NCBI RefSeq assembly: GCF_900114165.1
Contig: NZ_FOSB01000010.1
Coordinates: 62,001-126,000, forward strand
Direction: 5' to 3'
DNA length: 64,000 nt
Source of the DNA: Halobacillus dabanensis
GTDB taxonomy: Bacteria > Bacillota > Bacilli > Bacillales > Halobacillaceae
Part shown: one piece after another, positions 1 to 10,956 of the stretch
Numbering within the stretch: the first letter of the stretch is position 1
Layout of the letters: every line of letters begins with the position of its first letter
Position numbers and translations under genes: made by a program
Notes under the pieces: model-generated
Databases searched by the model: none
The model's input: the letters and a program-made list of their open reading frames with translations, nothing else
What the model was told of the DNA's origin: nothing

Positions 1-184
1 AATTGAACCAGATTTACTCATAAGGACAAGTGGGGAACAAAGGCTGAGTAATTTCTTATTATGGCAGCTGGCTTACGCTGAGTTTTGGTTTACAGAAGTA
101 TATTGGCCAGACTTTGATGAAAGCCATTTTGAGAAAGCTCTATATGACTTTCAAAATCGTAAACGTCGTTTCGGCGGAGTATAA
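1..184 (+). CDS. uppS: Isoprenyl (undecaprenyl diphosphate) synthase, C-terminal part
   Basis: Only the last 60 codons are present; the gene enters from the left edge in the frame starting at base 2 and ends with TAA at 182-184. The visible protein contains [20 protein letters not shown] followed by a Trp-Pro-Asp-Phe segment and a basic RKRRFGG tail, the C-terminal signature of cis-prenyltransferases. The enzyme condenses isopentenyl units onto farnesyl diphosphate to give the C55 lipid carrier for wall synthesis. It sits 16 bp before cdsA, the standard uppS-cdsA-dxr-rseP-proS-polC order of Bacillaceae, and is likely co-transcribed with cdsA. Confidence 0.93.
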   Translation, partial: IEPDLLIRTSGEQRLSNFLLWQLAYAEFWFTEVYWPDFDESHFEKALYDFQNRKRRFGGV

Positions 185-200
185 GGTGTGAAAATTTTTT

Positions 201-998
201 ATGAAACAAAGAACAATTACAGCAATTGTAGCAGCACTCATATTTATTCCCATCGTCATGCTCGGAGGCTGGCCGTTTAAGATATTCGTCTATTTGATTG
301 CCAGTATTGCCTTGCTTGAGTTAGTAAGGATGAAAAAAATCGCACGCTATTCTGTAGCTGCAGGTTTAGGGCTTATACTGATGTGGGCATTAATGTTTCC
401 GTATGAAGTTTTGGATGCATCGATCACCTCAGGAGATTTGATTACGAAGTCCGAAATCACATTACTTGCTGTACTAATCTTGCTCAGTTATACCGTTCTC
501 GTTAAGAACCGCTTTACTTTCGACGATGCCGGTTTTCTTTTATTGTCTGCTATATACATTGGTATGGGATTCAATTATTTGATGGAAACACGTGCGGAAG
601 GGTTAGAATATATCTTTTTTGCTCTGTTTATCGTTTGGGCGACAGATACGGGAGCCTATTTGTTTGGCAGAGCATTAGGTAAGCGGAAGCTCTGGCCCCA
701 GATCAGCCCTAAGAAAACGATAGAAGGATCGGTAGGAGGGGTCATTCTTGCTTGTGTGGTCGCATTTATCTTCCAGATGGTCCACCCACTCGATCATTCC
801 CTTATCATCGTTCTTCTAGTTACGGTACTTGTTTCTATTGCAGGCCAAATCGGTGATCTTGTTGAATCGGCCTTTAAGCGCCATTATGCGGTTAAGGATT
901 CGGGAAAGATTTTACCCGGTCACGGAGGTGTACTTGATCGGTTTGACAGCTTGATATTCATATTACCGATTCTCCATCTGATTAACTTTATAGCCTAA
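201..998 (+). CDS. cdsA: Phosphatidate cytidylyltransferase
   Basis: A 265-residue polytopic membrane protein that makes CDP-diacylglycerol from phosphatidic acid and CTP, the branch point to anionic phospholipids; pgsA, the next enzyme for phosphatidylglycerol, is also in this window at 40.7 kb. The N-terminal two thirds are a series of hydrophobic helices. Near residues 220-250 is the family signature: an S-x-F-K-R segment, then [19 protein letters not shown] with the invariant Lys-Asp, His-Gly-Gly and Asp-Arg-x-Asp. The ATG at 201 has a weak AAGGTG site about 11 bases upstream. It is packed between uppS and dxr, with 19 bases to dxr. Confidence 0.95.
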   Translation: MKQRTITAIVAALIFIPIVMLGGWPFKIFVYLIASIALLELVRMKKIARYSVAAGLGLILMWALMFPYEVLDASITSGDLITKSEITLLAVLILLSYTVLVKNRFTFDDAGFLLLSAIYIGMGFNYLMETRAEGLEYIFFALFIVWATDTGAYLFGRALGKRKLWPQISPKKTIEGSVGGVILACVVAFIFQMVHPLDHSLIIVLLVTVLVSIAGQIGDLVESAFKRHYAVKDSGKILPGHGGVLDRFDSLIFILPILHLINFIA

Positions 999-1017
999 AA
1001 CGAAGGGGAAGTTCTTA

Positions 1018-2163
1018 ATGAAGCGAGTATCATTGTTAGGTGCGACGGGATCTATCGGCATTCAAACGTTAGATGTCATCCGCTTGCATAAGGATAAATT
1101 CTCTCTCTATGCGATGGCATTTGGGAAAAACGTAAGCAAGGCATTACCGCTCATCCATGAATTCAACCCGGTGATTATTGTGGTCCAGGATGAAGAAGCA
1201 AAGAGAGAGTTACAGAAAGAAATTGATCACAAACAAATTCTATGTGGTGGAGAAGGTTTAATTGAGGCAAGTGTCGCCGACCCTGTAGATGTAGTTGTGA
1301 ATGCTGTTATGGGCAGTGTCGGGTTGCCTGCAACATTGAAAGCTATTGAAGCGAAAAAGCAGATAGCGATCGCTAACAAAGAGACATTGGTAACCGCCGG
1401 ACATCTGGTCATGGAAGAAGCGAAGAAACATCAAGTGGATCTTCTTCCTGTCGATAGTGAGCATTCGGCTATCTTTCAATCGTTAAATGGAGAAAACAAG
1501 AAGGATATCCATAAATTGATCATCACTGCTTCAGGTGGCAGTTTCCGTGATCAAAGCAGGGAAGAGCTTGTCGGAGTCACGGTAGAAGATGCACTTAACC
1601 ACCCTAATTGGAGCATGGGGGCAAAGATTACTATTGATTCTGCTTCCATGATGAATAAAGGGCTTGAGGTTATTGAAGCTCATTGGCTTTTTGATGTACC
1701 TTATGAGCAGATTCATGTTATTCTTCATAGAGAAAGTGTCATCCATTCCATGGTGGAATACGTGGATCGGAACGTGATTGCCCAATTGGGCACCCCTGAT
1801 ATGAAAGTGCCGATTCAATATGCACTGACATATCCAGAGAGAAAAGATTTGCCGATCACCCAGCACTTGGAACTAGAAAAAATAGCAACATTGAATTTTG
1901 AAAAAATGGACATGAACCGCTTCCCTTGTCTACGGATGGCATTTGAGGCCGGTAGAGCAGGTGGATCGATGCCAACAGTCTTGAATGCTGCAAACGAAGA
2001 GGCTGTCCAATTGTTTTTGGAAGGGAAAATTTCTTTTCTTGATATAGAAAAACACATTGAACAGGCATTAGAAATGCACAACAGGATTCATAAGCCGGAC
2101 TTGTCTACCATAATTTCTATTGATGAGGAAACGAGGAGAAACGTCCGGTTTCATTCATCATAA
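1018..2163 (+). CDS. dxr: 1-deoxy-D-xylulose 5-phosphate reductoisomerase
   Basis: This 381-residue protein is the NADPH-dependent second enzyme of the MEP isoprenoid pathway, converting DXP to 2-C-methyl-erythritol 4-phosphate. The start shows the Rossmann motif LLGATGSIG at residues 6-14. NKETLVTAG near 120-128, SEHSAIFQ near 147, and a HPNWSMG...[11 protein letters not shown] stretch around 195-216 are the metal- and substrate-binding segments of the family. Length is typical. The ATG at 1018 follows AAGGGGAAG with good spacing. The MEP route supplies precursors for the uppS product encoded just upstream. Confidence 0.97.
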   Translation: MKRVSLLGATGSIGIQTLDVIRLHKDKFSLYAMAFGKNVSKALPLIHEFNPVIIVVQDEEAKRELQKEIDHKQILCGGEGLIEASVADPVDVVVNAVMGSVGLPATLKAIEAKKQIAIANKETLVTAGHLVMEEAKKHQVDLLPVDSEHSAIFQSLNGENKKDIHKLIITASGGSFRDQSREELVGVTVEDALNHPNWSMGAKITIDSASMMNKGLEVIEAHWLFDVPYEQIHVILHRESVIHSMVEYVDRNVIAQLGTPDMKVPIQYALTYPERKDLPITQHLELEKIATLNFEKMDMNRFPCLRMAFEAGRAGGSMPTVLNAANEEAVQLFLEGKISFLDIEKHIEQALEMHNRIHKPDLSTIISIDEETRRNVRFHSS

Positions 2164-2308
2164 TTAAAGGTTCTGTTAAATGGAAATGTTGATGGAAATA
2201 GGAAAGACGACCTTTCGCTATACTTCTGTGGAAGTAAGTACAGGCCCTTCCTTCCCATTTATTTCAACAGCAACAAATAACAGATCAAATTAAAGGAAGG
2301 TGCTTCAT

Positions 2309-3565
2309 TTGACTACAGTGATTGCATTTATACTTATGTTCGGACTCCTTGTTTTCGTTCATGAGTGGGGGCATCTCATTTTTGCTAAGCGGGCGGGCAT
2401 GCTCGCAAGAGAATTTGCGATCGGGTTCGGGCCTAAAATATTCGCTTTTACAAGGAATGAGACGTTATACACGATTCGCCTTTTACCTATAGGCGGGTAT
2501 GTTAGAGTCGCCGGGGAAGATCCGGAAATTATTGAACTGAAAGCTGGACACCACATAGCTCTCGAATTCAATAATGACGGTAAGGTTAGTCATATCATCG
2601 TCAATAATAAAGAAAAACACCCTCATGCGCGTGTCATTGAAGTCGAGCGGGCTGATTTGGATCACCGGCTCGTCATCGAAGGTTATGAATTAGATGAAGA
2701 TGAAAAACTATTTTTCGAAGTAGACCCTAAAGCTATGTTCGTTATGGATGAAAAAGAAACACAGATCGCTCCCTTTAACCGTCAGTTTGCATCTAAAACT
2801 GTACCACAACGGGCGATGCAGTTGTTTGCAGGTCCTTTAATGAACTTTGTGTTAGCAATCGTTCTGTTTATGATTTTAGGATTTATTCAAGGTGTTCCTT
2901 CTAATGAAGCGAAATTAGGAGAAATTCAAGAAAATTCACCTGCTTCACAGGCTGGACTTCAAGCGGGAGATGAAGTGGTGGCCGTAGATGGAGAGTCTGT
3001 TAGTACATGGGAAGAGTTTACGACGATCATTCGAGCTCATCCAGATGAAGAAGTGACTTTGACAGTGGATAGATCCGGGACCACGGAGCAACTTGATGTC
3101 ACGCCTGCCGCCATTGAAGATCGAGATGTAACGATTGGTCAAGTCGGTGTAGCTCGTGCATTTGAAGAATCGTTCGCAAAGAAAGTCACATTTGGGTTCA
3201 CTCAAACCTATGATTGGTCAGCGCTTATCCTGACCAACCTGGGTAAATTGGTGACAGGTCAATTCTCCCTTGATATGTTATCAGGCCCTGTAGGAATTTA
3301 TGATGCAACTGACCAAGTGGTTCGAACTGGATTTACAAATTTCGTAATGTGGACAGCTATATTGAGTATCAACCTTGGAATCGTAAACCTATTGCCGCTT
3401 CCAGCTCTTGATGGTGGCCGACTTCTATTCGTAGGTCTCGAAGGAGTAAGAGGCAAGCCGATTGACCCGCAAAAAGAAGGAATTGTCCATTTTATCGGGT
3501 TTGCCTTACTAATGTTGTTGATGCTTGTGGTCACTTGGAATGATATCCAACGTTTATTCTTGTAA
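2309..3565 (+). CDS. rseP: Site-2 zinc metalloprotease (RasP/RseP)
   Basis: A 418-residue intramembrane protease that cleaves anti-sigma factors such as RsiW and cleared signal peptides. The zinc motif HEWGH is at residues 18-22 in the first membrane helix. A PDZ domain lies about 190-270, and the second catalytic segment [12 protein letters not shown] is near residue 360 with the Asp zinc ligand. The start chosen is TTG at 2309, 8-9 bases after AAAGGAAGG; an in-frame GTG at 2300 overlaps this ribosome binding site, and the family N-terminus (TTVIAFIL) fits the TTG. A 145-base spacer separates it from dxr. Confidence 0.95.
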   Translation: MTTVIAFILMFGLLVFVHEWGHLIFAKRAGMLAREFAIGFGPKIFAFTRNETLYTIRLLPIGGYVRVAGEDPEIIELKAGHHIALEFNNDGKVSHIIVNNKEKHPHARVIEVERADLDHRLVIEGYELDEDEKLFFEVDPKAMFVMDEKETQIAPFNRQFASKTVPQRAMQLFAGPLMNFVLAIVLFMILGFIQGVPSNEAKLGEIQENSPASQAGLQAGDEVVAVDGESVSTWEEFTTIIRAHPDEEVTLTVDRSGTTEQLDVTPAAIEDRDVTIGQVGVARAFEESFAKKVTFGFTQTYDWSALILTNLGKLVTGQFSLDMLSGPVGIYDATDQVVRTGFTNFVMWTAILSINLGIVNLLPLPALDGGRLLFVGLEGVRGKPIDPQKEGIVHFIGFALLMLLMLVVTWNDIQRLFL

Positions 3566-3570
3566 TTTAT

Positions 3571-3618
3571 AGCTGGAAGTCCTGAGGTTATCGGTATTTC
3601 TGGACTTCTGGCTTCTTT
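3571..3618 (+). terminator. Hairpin after rseP, weak terminator candidate
   Basis: AGCTGGAAGTCC at 3571-3582 pairs with GGACTTCTGGCT, a 12-bp stem with two G-U pairs, followed by TCTTTAATT. The T tract is short, so this may only partly separate rseP from proS. Confidence 0.45.
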
Positions 3619-3640
3619 AATTAATTGGATGGTTTAATGG

Positions 3641-3671
3641 TTGCAAGAGAAGCAGCAGCTGCCTCTTGCAA
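3641..3671 (+). other. Hairpin in the proS leader
   Basis: TTGCAAGAG at 3641-3649 pairs with CTCTTGCAA at 3663-3671, with an inner GCAG/CTGC stem. No T tract follows and no T-box sequence is visible around it. It could be an RNA-stability element or a leader structure for proS. Confidence 0.4.
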
Positions 3672-3718
3672 AATAGGTGTCAACTATGAATGATTAAAAT
3701 AGAATTGAGGTGCACGTT

Positions 3719-5422
3719 TTGAAACAAAGTCATATGTTAATTCCAACCCTAAAAGAAAACCCAACGGATGCAGAAATTAAGAGCCATCAACTCCTCGTTC
3801 GTGCTGGTTACATACGTCAGATTGCATCTGGTATTTACAGTTTCTTGCCGATCGGCCGCCGTGTACTGAGTAAAGTCGAGAGTATTGTAAGGGAAGAAAT
3901 GGAGAAAATCGGTGCTCACGAAATGGCTATGCCTGCTTTAGAACCTTCGGAACTATGGAAGGAAACCGGCCGTTGGACAACTTTCGGATCAGAACTAATG
4001 CGTTTGAATGACCGTCACAACCGGGAGTTCGCACTTGGAGCCACTCATGAAGAAGTGATTACAAGTCTTGTTCGTAATGAAGTGAAGAGCTACAAACAAT
4101 TGCCTTTGACTGTTTTTCAAATTCAAAATAAATTCCGTGATGAAGCTCGTCCTCGTTTTGGACTGCTGAGAGGTCGTGAGTTCCTCATGAAGGATGCTTA
4201 TTCTTTCAACGAATCTTATGAAAGCCTTGATGATACTTACCAGAAAATGTTTGAAGCATATTCTAACGTTTTCCGCCGCTGTGGATTGAATTTCCGTGCC
4301 GTTATTGCAGATTCCGGAGCGATGGGTGGTAAAGATACCCATGAATTTATGGTTCTTTCTGAAGTGGGGGAAGACGTGATTGCTTATTCAGATACTTCCC
4401 GTTATGCAGCGAACATTGAAATGGCACCTGTCGTAGCGACTTATGAAAAAGATACGTCTACTCCAAAAACGATGAATAAAGTAGAAACACCAGGAAGAAA
4501 AACCATGCAAGAAGTGGCTGATTTCCTAGAGCATGACTTACAGGAAGGCATAAAGTCGATCCTATTCCAAGTAGACGAGCGGTTTGTTTTAGCATTGACA
4601 CGTGGAGACCACGAAGTGAATGATGTAAAACTGAAAAACCTCTATGATGCCGATATGGTAGAGTTGGCGACAGAAGAAGACACCAAACGACTGCTGGGTT
4701 GCGGTTTTGGGTCTCTTGGACCTGTTAATGTACCTGAAGAAGTCGAAGTTGTTGCCGATCATGCAGTGGCTTCTATGGTTAATGTGTCCTGTGGAGCGAA
4801 CGAAGAAGGCTATCATTTTATAAATGCTACACCTGAGGGCGATTTTAAAGTAGATCAATATGCAGACCTGCGATTCATTCAGGAAGGTGATCCTTCCCCA
4901 GATGGTGAAGGTACCATTCAGTTTGCACGCGGAATCGAAGTCGGTCACGTCTTCAAGCTGGGAGAATTCTACTCCGAGCGTATGAATGCTACGTTTTTGA
5001 ATGACCAGGGAAAAGCGAAAACAATGGTCATGGGATCTTATGGTATAGGGGTTTCCCGAACGCTTGCCGCTATTGTAGAACAGTACCATGACGATCGCGG
5101 AATTACATGGCCTAAAGATATTGCCCCATATCAAGTGCACTTACTCTCTATGAACCCTAAAAAAGAAGAGCAGAAAGAATTGGCAGATCAACTATACAAT
5201 TCTCTTCTTGAAGCTGGTATCGATGTCCTTTATGATGATCGTAAAGAGCGTGCAGGAGTCAAATTCGCCGACAGTGATTTATTCGGTATCCCTTTACGTA
5301 TCACTGTAGGGAAGCGTGCCTCTGAAGGGGTTGTAGAAGTGAAGGAACGTGCTACGAATGATCAGTCGGAATTAGAAACCTCAGAAATTATTGATTTTGT
5401 GAAGAACTGGTATAAAGCCTAA
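3719..5422 (+). CDS. proS: Prolyl-tRNA synthetase
   Basis: A 567-residue class II aminoacyl-tRNA synthetase of the bacterial type that carries an inserted editing domain (about residues 220-400) for removing Ala-tRNA(Pro). Class II motif 2 is visible at [17 protein letters not shown] near residue 138, and motif 3 at [13 protein letters not shown] near 438; the C-terminal anticodon-binding domain follows. The start is taken as TTG at 3719, six bases after GAGGTG, giving [11 protein letters not shown], which matches the usual N-terminus; the longer in-frame GTG at 3710 lies inside that ribosome binding site. A strong terminator follows. Confidence 0.96.
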   Translation: MKQSHMLIPTLKENPTDAEIKSHQLLVRAGYIRQIASGIYSFLPIGRRVLSKVESIVREEMEKIGAHEMAMPALEPSELWKETGRWTTFGSELMRLNDRHNREFALGATHEEVITSLVRNEVKSYKQLPLTVFQIQNKFRDEARPRFGLLRGREFLMKDAYSFNESYESLDDTYQKMFEAYSNVFRRCGLNFRAVIADSGAMGGKDTHEFMVLSEVGEDVIAYSDTSRYAANIEMAPVVATYEKDTSTPKTMNKVETPGRKTMQEVADFLEHDLQEGIKSILFQVDERFVLALTRGDHEVNDVKLKNLYDADMVELATEEDTKRLLGCGFGSLGPVNVPEEVEVVADHAVASMVNVSCGANEEGYHFINATPEGDFKVDQYADLRFIQEGDPSPDGEGTIQFARGIEVGHVFKLGEFYSERMNATFLNDQGKAKTMVMGSYGIGVSRTLAAIVEQYHDDRGITWPKDIAPYQVHLLSMNPKKEEQKELADQLYNSLLEAGIDVLYDDRKERAGVKFADSDLFGIPLRITVGKRASEGVVEVKERATNDQSELETSEIIDFVKNWYKA

Positions 5423-5440
5423 TACTTGTAGGAATATATA

Positions 5441-5475
5441 TACCCTTGCTGCCAGAAAGAGCAAGGGTATTTTCT
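5441..5475 (+). terminator. Rho-independent terminator after proS
   Basis: TACCCTTGCT at 5441-5450 pairs perfectly with AGCAAGGGTA at 5460-5469, followed by TTTTCTT. Confidence 0.85.
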
Positions 5476-5512
5476 TGTCAGGTATTCGGTTAAGGAAAGA
5501 GGAGGAATCACT

Positions 5513-8500
5513 TTGAGTGTGAGCAATCAGGATAAAATGCACTACCTACTGGAGCAAATCCAGTTTCCACATGATCTTATAGAACCTCACTTTAAAGACA
5601 GCAGCATGCAAAAGCTAGTCGTACATCGGGAACAGAAATTGTGGCATTTCCATTTCTTGATGCCGAAACCATTACCTCCGTCTGTTTATGATCTATTTAC
5701 GACAAAGTTAAAAGCAACTTTCCGTTCTATTGCTGATGTATGTTGGACTATTGAGACCACAGACAAAGATCTCCCTCAAGCAGATGTGTTAGAGTACTGG
5801 CAAGCGTTTATTAAAACATTGACCAATTTAACCCCAGGATACAAAGATCTCTTAATGGAACAACAACCGGAAGTGAACGGTAACAAGGTTATGTTAACCT
5901 GTAGAAACCTTGCAGAGAGCCATGCAATTCAAAAGAAACTGGAAGAACCTTTAAAACTCTTCTGTACCCAATGCGGAATCCCTTCTTTGATGGTATCGAC
6001 ACGAGTAAAAGAAGAAAAAGAAGAGATTAAACGATTCCAGGAAGAACGCCAAAAAGAAGACAAAATTCTTGTTCAACAGGCAGTGAAAGAACAAGAAGAA
6101 AGGGCGAAGGACAAAGACGATTCCAAGCCGAAAGGTCCGCTGGAGATCGGTTACAAAATTCAGGATGATATCATACCGATGGAAGATATCCAGGAAGAAG
6201 AAAAGAAAGTGGCGGTACAAGGGTATATTTTTGACGCGGAAGTTAGAGAACTTCGTTCCGGACGCCACTTATTGATCCTTAAAGTGACAGATTACACAGA
6301 TTCCTTCTCCATTAAAATGTTCTCCCGCGGAGATGACCACGCGGAAATGTTCAAGCACGTAAATGCAGGGATGTGGATCAAAGCTAGAGGGGGCATCCAA
6401 ACCGATAGCTTCACAAATGAACTGACGATGATGGCGAACGATATCAATGAAGTGAAACCGAAATTAAGAGAAGATGAAGCTCCAGAAGGGGAAAAGCGTG
6501 TAGAACTTCATGCCCACACGACAATGAGTGCTATGGATGCCCCTGTCTCTCCATCAAAACTTATTCAAAAAGCCGCTGATTGGGGCCATGAAGCAATTGC
6601 GATTACCGATCATGCAGTCGTTCAAGCATATCCAGATGCCCATGCTGCTGGCCAGAAGAACGGGATAAAAATCATTTATGGATTAGAAGCGAACTTAGTT
6701 GACGATGGGGTGCCCATTGCCTACGAAGAGCAGGATCGGAACCTGGAAGATGCTGTTTATGTAGTTTTTGACGTGGAGACAACAGGTCTCTCTGCTGTCT
6801 ATGACAAAATCATTGAACTTGCGGCTGTAAAAGTTCAAGGTGGGGAAATCATCGACAGATTCGAATCTTTTGCCAATCCACATCAGCCTTTGTCACAAAC
6901 AACAATCGATTTGACAGGCATTACAGATGATATGGTCAAAGATGCCCCGGAAATCGAGCAAGTATTGAAAGATTTTCATGCATGGACCGGTGATGATATC
7001 CTTGTCGCTCACAACGCGAGTTTCGATATGGGATTTTTGAATGCCGGGTATAAGGCGATTGAGCTCGGAAAAGCGAAAAACCCAGTCATCGATACGTTAG
7101 AATTAGCTCGTTTCTTAGTTCCAGAATTGAAAAACCACCGCCTGAACACCTTGTGTAAGAAATTCGACATTGAACTGACGCAACACCACCGAGCTATATA
7201 TGATGCGGAGGCAACTGGTTATTTACTTTGGAAACTTGTGAAAAGGGCAATGGAAAGAGATATAACCAATCATAAAAACCTTAATGACTACATGGGAGAA
7301 GGAAAAGCATATCAGCGTTCCAGGCCATCCCACTGTACGTTACTAGCAACGAACAGTACGGGATTGAAGAATATTTACCGAATTGTTTCAGAGGCCCATG
7401 TCAATTATTTTTATAGAGTTCCACGAGTCCCAAGATCATTGCTCCAGAAGAATCGCGAAGGAATCCTCGTGGGTTCTGGCTGTGATAAAGGGGAAGTATT
7501 TGAGACGATCATGCAAAAATCCGAGGAAGAAGCAGAGAAAGTGGCGGATTTTTATGATTATATTGAAATACAACCACCGGGGAATTACCGACATCTGGTT
7601 GAAAAAGACCTCGTCCAGACAGAAGCGCAAATCCTCGATATTCTGAAGAGGCTTGTAACAATGGGCGAACGTATGGGGAAAACCGTGGTCGCTACTGGAA
7701 ATACACATTATGTAGAACCACATGAAAAACAATATCGTCAGATTCTTATTTCTTCTCAAAATGGGAATCCCCTTAATCGACAAACATTACCAGAAGTCCA
7801 CTTCAAGACGACGAATGAAATGATAGAAGAGCTTTCCTTCCTTGGTAAGGAGAAAGCGAAAGAACTTGTGGTGACAAATACTCACCAAATCGTCAGCCAA
7901 GTGGGGGAAGTGTCTCCGGTAAAAGATGATTTGTACACACCCAATATCGAAGGTGCGGATCAGGAAATCAGGGAAATGTCCTATAATAAGGCTAGAAGCA
8001 TATACGGGGAAAATATCCCTGAATTGATTGTAAATCGCTTAGAAAAAGAACTGGACAGTATCATAGGGAATGGCTTCGCGGTTATTTATTTGATTTCCCA
8101 GAAACTCGTAACAAAGTCATTGGAAGATGGGTATCTCGTCGGTTCCCGTGGTTCCGTCGGTTCTTCCTTTGTTGCGACAATGACAGATATTACCGAAGTG
8201 AACCCTCTTCCGCCACATTATGTGTGCCCGAACTGTCAATACAATGAATTTTTCACGGATGGTTCCGTCGGTAGTGGCTTTGATTTAGAAGAGAAGGATT
8301 GCCCGGAATGTGGTACATCGCTCACTAAAGATGGACAGGATATACCTTTTGAGACCTTCCTTGGATTCAAAGGGGATAAGGTACCGGATATCGATTTGAA
8401 CTTTTCGGGTGAATACCAACCACACGCACACAATTATACGAAAGAATTGTTTGGCGAAGACAGTGTTTACCGTGCGGGAACAATTGGTACGATCGCGGAA

Positions 8501-9805
8501 AAAACCGCGTATGGTTATGTCAAAGGCTATGCGGGCGATCATCAATTGCATTATAAAAATGCAGAGATCGATCGATTGGTCCAGGGGTGCACGGGAGTGA
8601 AGCGGACGAGTGGCCAGCACCCTGGCGGAATTATCGTAGTTCCAGATGATATGGAAATTTATGATTTTTCACCGATTCAATACCCAGCGGATGATACGAA
8701 GTCAGAATGGCGGACGACACACTTTGATTTCCATTCCATCCATGATAACTTATTGAAGTTAGATATACTTGGGCACGATGATCCGACTGTTATCCGAATG
8801 CTTCAGGACCTTAGTGGAATCGACCAGAAGGAAATACCTGTGGACGACCCCGAAGTGATGAAGATTTTCAGTGGGCCAGAAGCACTCGGAGTGACAGCTG
8901 ATCAAATTATGTGTAAAACAGGAACCCTTGGTGTACCTGAATTCGGTACGCGTTTTGTCCGTCAAATGTTGGAAGATACGAAGCCGAAAACATTTGCAGA
9001 ACTCGTTATTATATCCGGACTTTCCCATGGTACAGATGTATGGCTTGGTAATGCTGAACAGTTGATCAATGATGGCATTTGTACGTTGCCGGAAGTTATC
9101 GGTTGTCGTGATGATATTATGGTCTATTTGATGCATAAAGGATTGGATCCTTCGCTTGCCTTTAAAATAATGGAATTCGTTAGGAAAGGCCGTGGGCTTC
9201 AGGACGAGTGGATCGAAGAAATGAAGAATCATGGAGTACCGAATTGGTATATTGAATCCTGTAAGAAGATCAAGTACATGTTCCCGAAAGCCCACGCAGC
9301 TGCTTATGTTTTGATGGCTGTAAGGATTGCTTACTTCAAGGTGCATTATCCAATTTATTTCTACGCTGCTTATTTCACGGTCCGAGCTAGTGATTTTGAG
9401 CTTGAAACCATGATGAAGGGTTCAGAAGCTATCCGTAAGCGATTGAAAGAAATTCAGGATAAAGGACTCGAAGCTACTCCTAAAGAGAAGAGTTTAATGA
9501 CAGTGTTGGAAATCTCCCTTGAGATGTGTGAACGCGGCTATGGTTTCAAGAATGTAGACCTTTATCGCTCTAGTGCTACAGATTTCCTTGTGGAAGGAAA
9601 TGAACTGATTCCACCGTTCAACGCTGTTGATGGTCTGGGAACTAACGCAGCGATCAACATCGTCAATGCTCGTAAAGAAGGCGAGTTCCTTTCTAAACAG
9701 GATTTAAGGGAACGGAGTCGTATTTCGAAGACTGTTTTAGAATACCTGGACAACTTTGGTTGTCTGGAAGGAATGCCGGATGAAAACCAACTCTCCTTAT
9801 TTTGA
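5513..9805 (+). CDS. polC: DNA polymerase III alpha subunit, PolC type
   Basis: A 1430-residue Gram-positive replicative polymerase with built-in proofreading. In order: N-terminal region, OB fold about 225-320, PHP domain beginning [16 protein letters not shown] near 330, a DEDD exonuclease inserted at [10 protein letters not shown] near 418, a zinc-binding region with CPNC...CPEC near 904-930, and the polymerase active site PDIDLNFSG near 957. The last residues are QLSLF, a consensus beta-clamp binding motif. The start is TTG at 5513, seven bases after AAGAGGAGG. It is preceded by a terminator and followed by 640 bases without a gene. Confidence 0.97.
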   Translation: MSVSNQDKMHYLLEQIQFPHDLIEPHFKDSSMQKLVVHREQKLWHFHFLMPKPLPPSVYDLFTTKLKATFRSIADVCWTIETTDKDLPQADVLEYWQAFIKTLTNLTPGYKDLLMEQQPEVNGNKVMLTCRNLAESHAIQKKLEEPLKLFCTQCGIPSLMVSTRVKEEKEEIKRFQEERQKEDKILVQQAVKEQEERAKDKDDSKPKGPLEIGYKIQDDIIPMEDIQEEEKKVAVQGYIFDAEVRELRSGRHLLILKVTDYTDSFSIKMFSRGDDHAEMFKHVNAGMWIKARGGIQTDSFTNELTMMANDINEVKPKLREDEAPEGEKRVELHAHTTMSAMDAPVSPSKLIQKAADWGHEAIAITDHAVVQAYPDAHAAGQKNGIKIIYGLEANLVDDGVPIAYEEQDRNLEDAVYVVFDVETTGLSAVYDKIIELAAVKVQGGEIIDRFESFANPHQPLSQTTIDLTGITDDMVKDAPEIEQVLKDFHAWTGDDILVAHNASFDMGFLNAGYKAIELGKAKNPVIDTLELARFLVPELKNHRLNTLCKKFDIELTQHHRAIYDAEATGYLLWKLVKRAMERDITNHKNLNDYMGEGKAYQRSRPSHCTLLATNSTGLKNIYRIVSEAHVNYFYRVPRVPRSLLQKNREGILVGSGCDKGEVFETIMQKSEEEAEKVADFYDYIEIQPPGNYRHLVEKDLVQTEAQILDILKRLVTMGERMGKTVVATGNTHYVEPHEKQYRQILISSQNGNPLNRQTLPEVHFKTTNEMIEELSFLGKEKAKELVVTNTHQIVSQVGEVSPVKDDLYTPNIEGADQEIREMSYNKARSIYGENIPELIVNRLEKELDSIIGNGFAVIYLISQKLVTKSLEDGYLVGSRGSVGSSFVATMTDITEVNPLPPHYVCPNCQYNEFFTDGSVGSGFDLEEKDCPECGTSLTKDGQDIPFETFLGFKGDKVPDIDLNFSGEYQPHAHNYTKELFGEDSVYRAGTIGTIAEKTAYGYVKGYAGDHQLHYKNAEIDRLVQGCTGVKRTSGQHPGGIIVVPDDMEIYDFSPIQYPADDTKSEWRTTHFDFHSIHDNLLKLDILGHDDPTVIRMLQDLSGIDQKEIPVDDPEVMKIFSGPEALGVTADQIMCKTGTLGVPEFGTRFVRQMLEDTKPKTFAELVIISGLSHGTDVWLGNAEQLINDGICTLPEVIGCRDDIMVYLMHKGLDPSLAFKIMEFVRKGRGLQDEWIEEMKNHGVPNWYIESCKKIKYMFPKAHAAAYVLMAVRIAYFKVHYPIYFYAAYFTVRASDFELETMMKGSEAIRKRLKEIQDKGLEATPKEKSLMTVLEISLEMCERGYGFKNVDLYRSSATDFLVEGNELIPPFNAVDGLGTNAAINIVNARKEGEFLSKQDLRERSRISKTVLEYLDNFGCLEGMPDENQLSLF

Positions 9806-9936
9806 TTAAGACTAAGAAGGCGGGACCCTTTCATTCTACATGTTGATCAGGAAATTCCTAAAGAAAGATTTCATGTGGACTAGAGTAAAGAGTACCGTCC
9901 TTTAACATGTAGGACTGAAAATAAGCCTCCTGTTAA

Positions 9937-10067
9937 AAACCTTGCTATCGAGCATTATATTTTCCCGTCTGGTAGACATGGATGGCATAAGCGTACAAAA
10001 GGATGTTCCTTTTCATTCCTTTGCAGTACGCTTATTCCGCGAGTGTTTGGACGATCGAGCTGGACGT
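9937..10067 (-). repeat. Intergenic repeat element, copy 1 (related to 49658-49881)
   Basis: Read on the minus strand this starts with GTCCAGCT, has an inverted repeat ATAAGCGTAC/GTACGCTTAT (arms at 10026-10035 and 9987-9996), the 14-mer CAAAGGAATGAAAA in the loop (10010-10023), TGTCTACCAG (9969-9978) and ATAGCAAGGTTT (9937-9948). The same blocks occur in the same order on the plus strand at 49658-49881. The arm sequences differ between copies but pairing is kept, as expected for a structured element. It is not coding. Confidence 0.75.
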
Positions 10068-10240
10068 GCTGACGAACCACCCTGTATTAAACGGTAACGG
10101 GCCCTTATTCTATTGATTACAAGTTGAAGGAAAATTATTGGCAGGAGAGTATAGGGATGGAAATGGTACGCATTTCTTCTTATGTTGCATATATCAAGCA
10201 TGTATGATATATTTTTAATGGTGAGAAGAGCGATACGAAC

Positions 10241-10272
10241 GACGAAAGAGTGGGGAAACCCACTCTTTCGTC
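10241..10272. other. Perfect 14-bp hairpin with GAAA loop
   Basis: GACGAAAGAGTGGG at 10241-10254, loop GAAA, then CCCACTCTTTCGTC at 10259-10272. It is very stable but is followed by ATATTCTA rather than a T run, so it is not a canonical terminator. It may be part of a small RNA, a decayed terminator for polC, or a repeat. Confidence 0.6.
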
Positions 10273-10323
10273 ATATTCTAGGCTCTTGCTTGTGGAGAAA
10301 CTTCGATGCATGAGGGGCTTACA

Positions 10324-10377
10324 GTGCCCACGAGACGAACCGCTATGATTTTTAGTCATAGCGGTTTCTCGTGGCAC
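10324..10377. other. Large 22-bp hairpin upstream of the rimP promoter
   Basis: AACCGCTATGA at 10338-10348 pairs with TCATAGCGGTT at 10356-10366; the stem continues outward through CCACGAGA/TCTCGTGG and GTG/CAC with two small bulges. The loop is TTTTTAG. It ends exactly where the putative rimP -35 box starts, so it could insulate the promoter or belong to an RNA from upstream. Confidence 0.55.
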
Positions 10378-10406
10378 TTGATAGAAAAACACCCCGTTAC
10401 TTAAAT
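10378..10406 (+). promoter_or_regulatory. Candidate sigma-A promoter of the rimP-nusA-infB operon
   Basis: TTGATA at 10378-10383, a 17-base spacer and TTAAAT at 10401-10406, about 60 bases before the rimP start. The -35 matches five of six consensus bases and the -10 four of six. Confidence 0.5.
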
Positions 10407-10468
10407 GAAATGAGCGAATACATCCCATACTAATAAGACTATACATTGTGTTCGAAGGAGGGAAGAGC

Positions 10469-10942
10469 ATGAGCAATCATGTTACATCCGTTACAGAACG
10501 ACTGGTTCAACCCATTTTAGAAGAGATGAACCTAGAGCTCGTTGATATCGAATTTAAGAATGAAGGTCAGAATTGGTACCTTCGTGTCTTCATTGATAAA
10601 GAAGGCGGAGTAGATATTGAAGAATGTGGCCAAGTGTCTGAACAATTAAGTGAAAAGCTGGATGAAGAAGATCCTATTGAAATGCCTTATTTCCTTGAAG
10701 TTGCCTCACCTGGAGCGGAACGTCCACTTAAGACGGAAGCGGACTTCCATAAGTTTGTCGGTGAGTATGTGTATATGAAGCTCTATGAACCGATCGACGG
10801 TGAGAAAGAATTTGAAGGCACATTAAAGTCTTTTGAAGATTCCACAGCTATTGTAGAGATCAGAATCAAAACGAGAAAGAAACAACTGGAAATCCCGTAT
10901 CAGAAAATAGCAAAAGCTAATTTAGCGGTGACGTTCAATTAA
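10469..10942 (+). CDS. rimP: Ribosome maturation factor RimP
   Basis: A 157-residue protein needed for maturation of the 30S subunit. It shows the family's two-part layout: an N-terminal alpha/beta domain ending in [14 protein letters not shown] near residue 80, and a C-terminal SH3-like barrel starting about residue 92. The start is ATG at 10469, six bases after GAAGGAGGG; an in-frame GTG at 10448 lies before this ribosome binding site and is rejected. It heads the conserved rimP-nusA-rnpM-ylxQ-infB-rbfA operon. Confidence 0.95.
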   Translation: MSNHVTSVTERLVQPILEEMNLELVDIEFKNEGQNWYLRVFIDKEGGVDIEECGQVSEQLSEKLDEEDPIEMPYFLEVASPGAERPLKTEADFHKFVGEYVYMKLYEPIDGEKEFEGTLKSFEDSTAIVEIRIKTRKKQLEIPYQKIAKANLAVTFN

Positions 10943-10956
10943 GGGGGAGAAGACTG

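Larger units (their letters stand above)
9806..10468. other. Gene-free region between polC and rimP, rich in hairpins
   Basis: About 660 bases with no credible coding sequence. It holds an imperfect long-range inverted repeat (CTACATGTT at 9836-9844 with AACATGTAG at 9904-9912), a repeat element on the minus strand (9937-10067), a perfect 14-bp hairpin (10241-10272), a large 22-bp hairpin (10324-10377) and a promoter for the rimP operon. None of the first three has a T tract. The minus-strand open frame over the hairpins has no ribosome binding site. Confidence 0.7.

Noticed and set aside
3566-3718. Possible T-box riboswitch before proS
   Set aside because: There is hairpin structure but no conserved T-box antiterminator sequence or specifier loop could be found.
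4589-5140. 183-codon minus-strand open frame inside proS
   Set aside because: Antisense shadow of a strongly conserved gene, no start signals.
8759-9346. 195-codon minus-strand open frame inside polC
   Set aside because: Antisense shadow of the conserved polymerase domain.
10180-10476. 98-codon minus-strand open frame upstream of rimP
   Set aside because: It runs through the strong hairpins and the rimP promoter, lacks a ribosome binding site and resembles no known protein.
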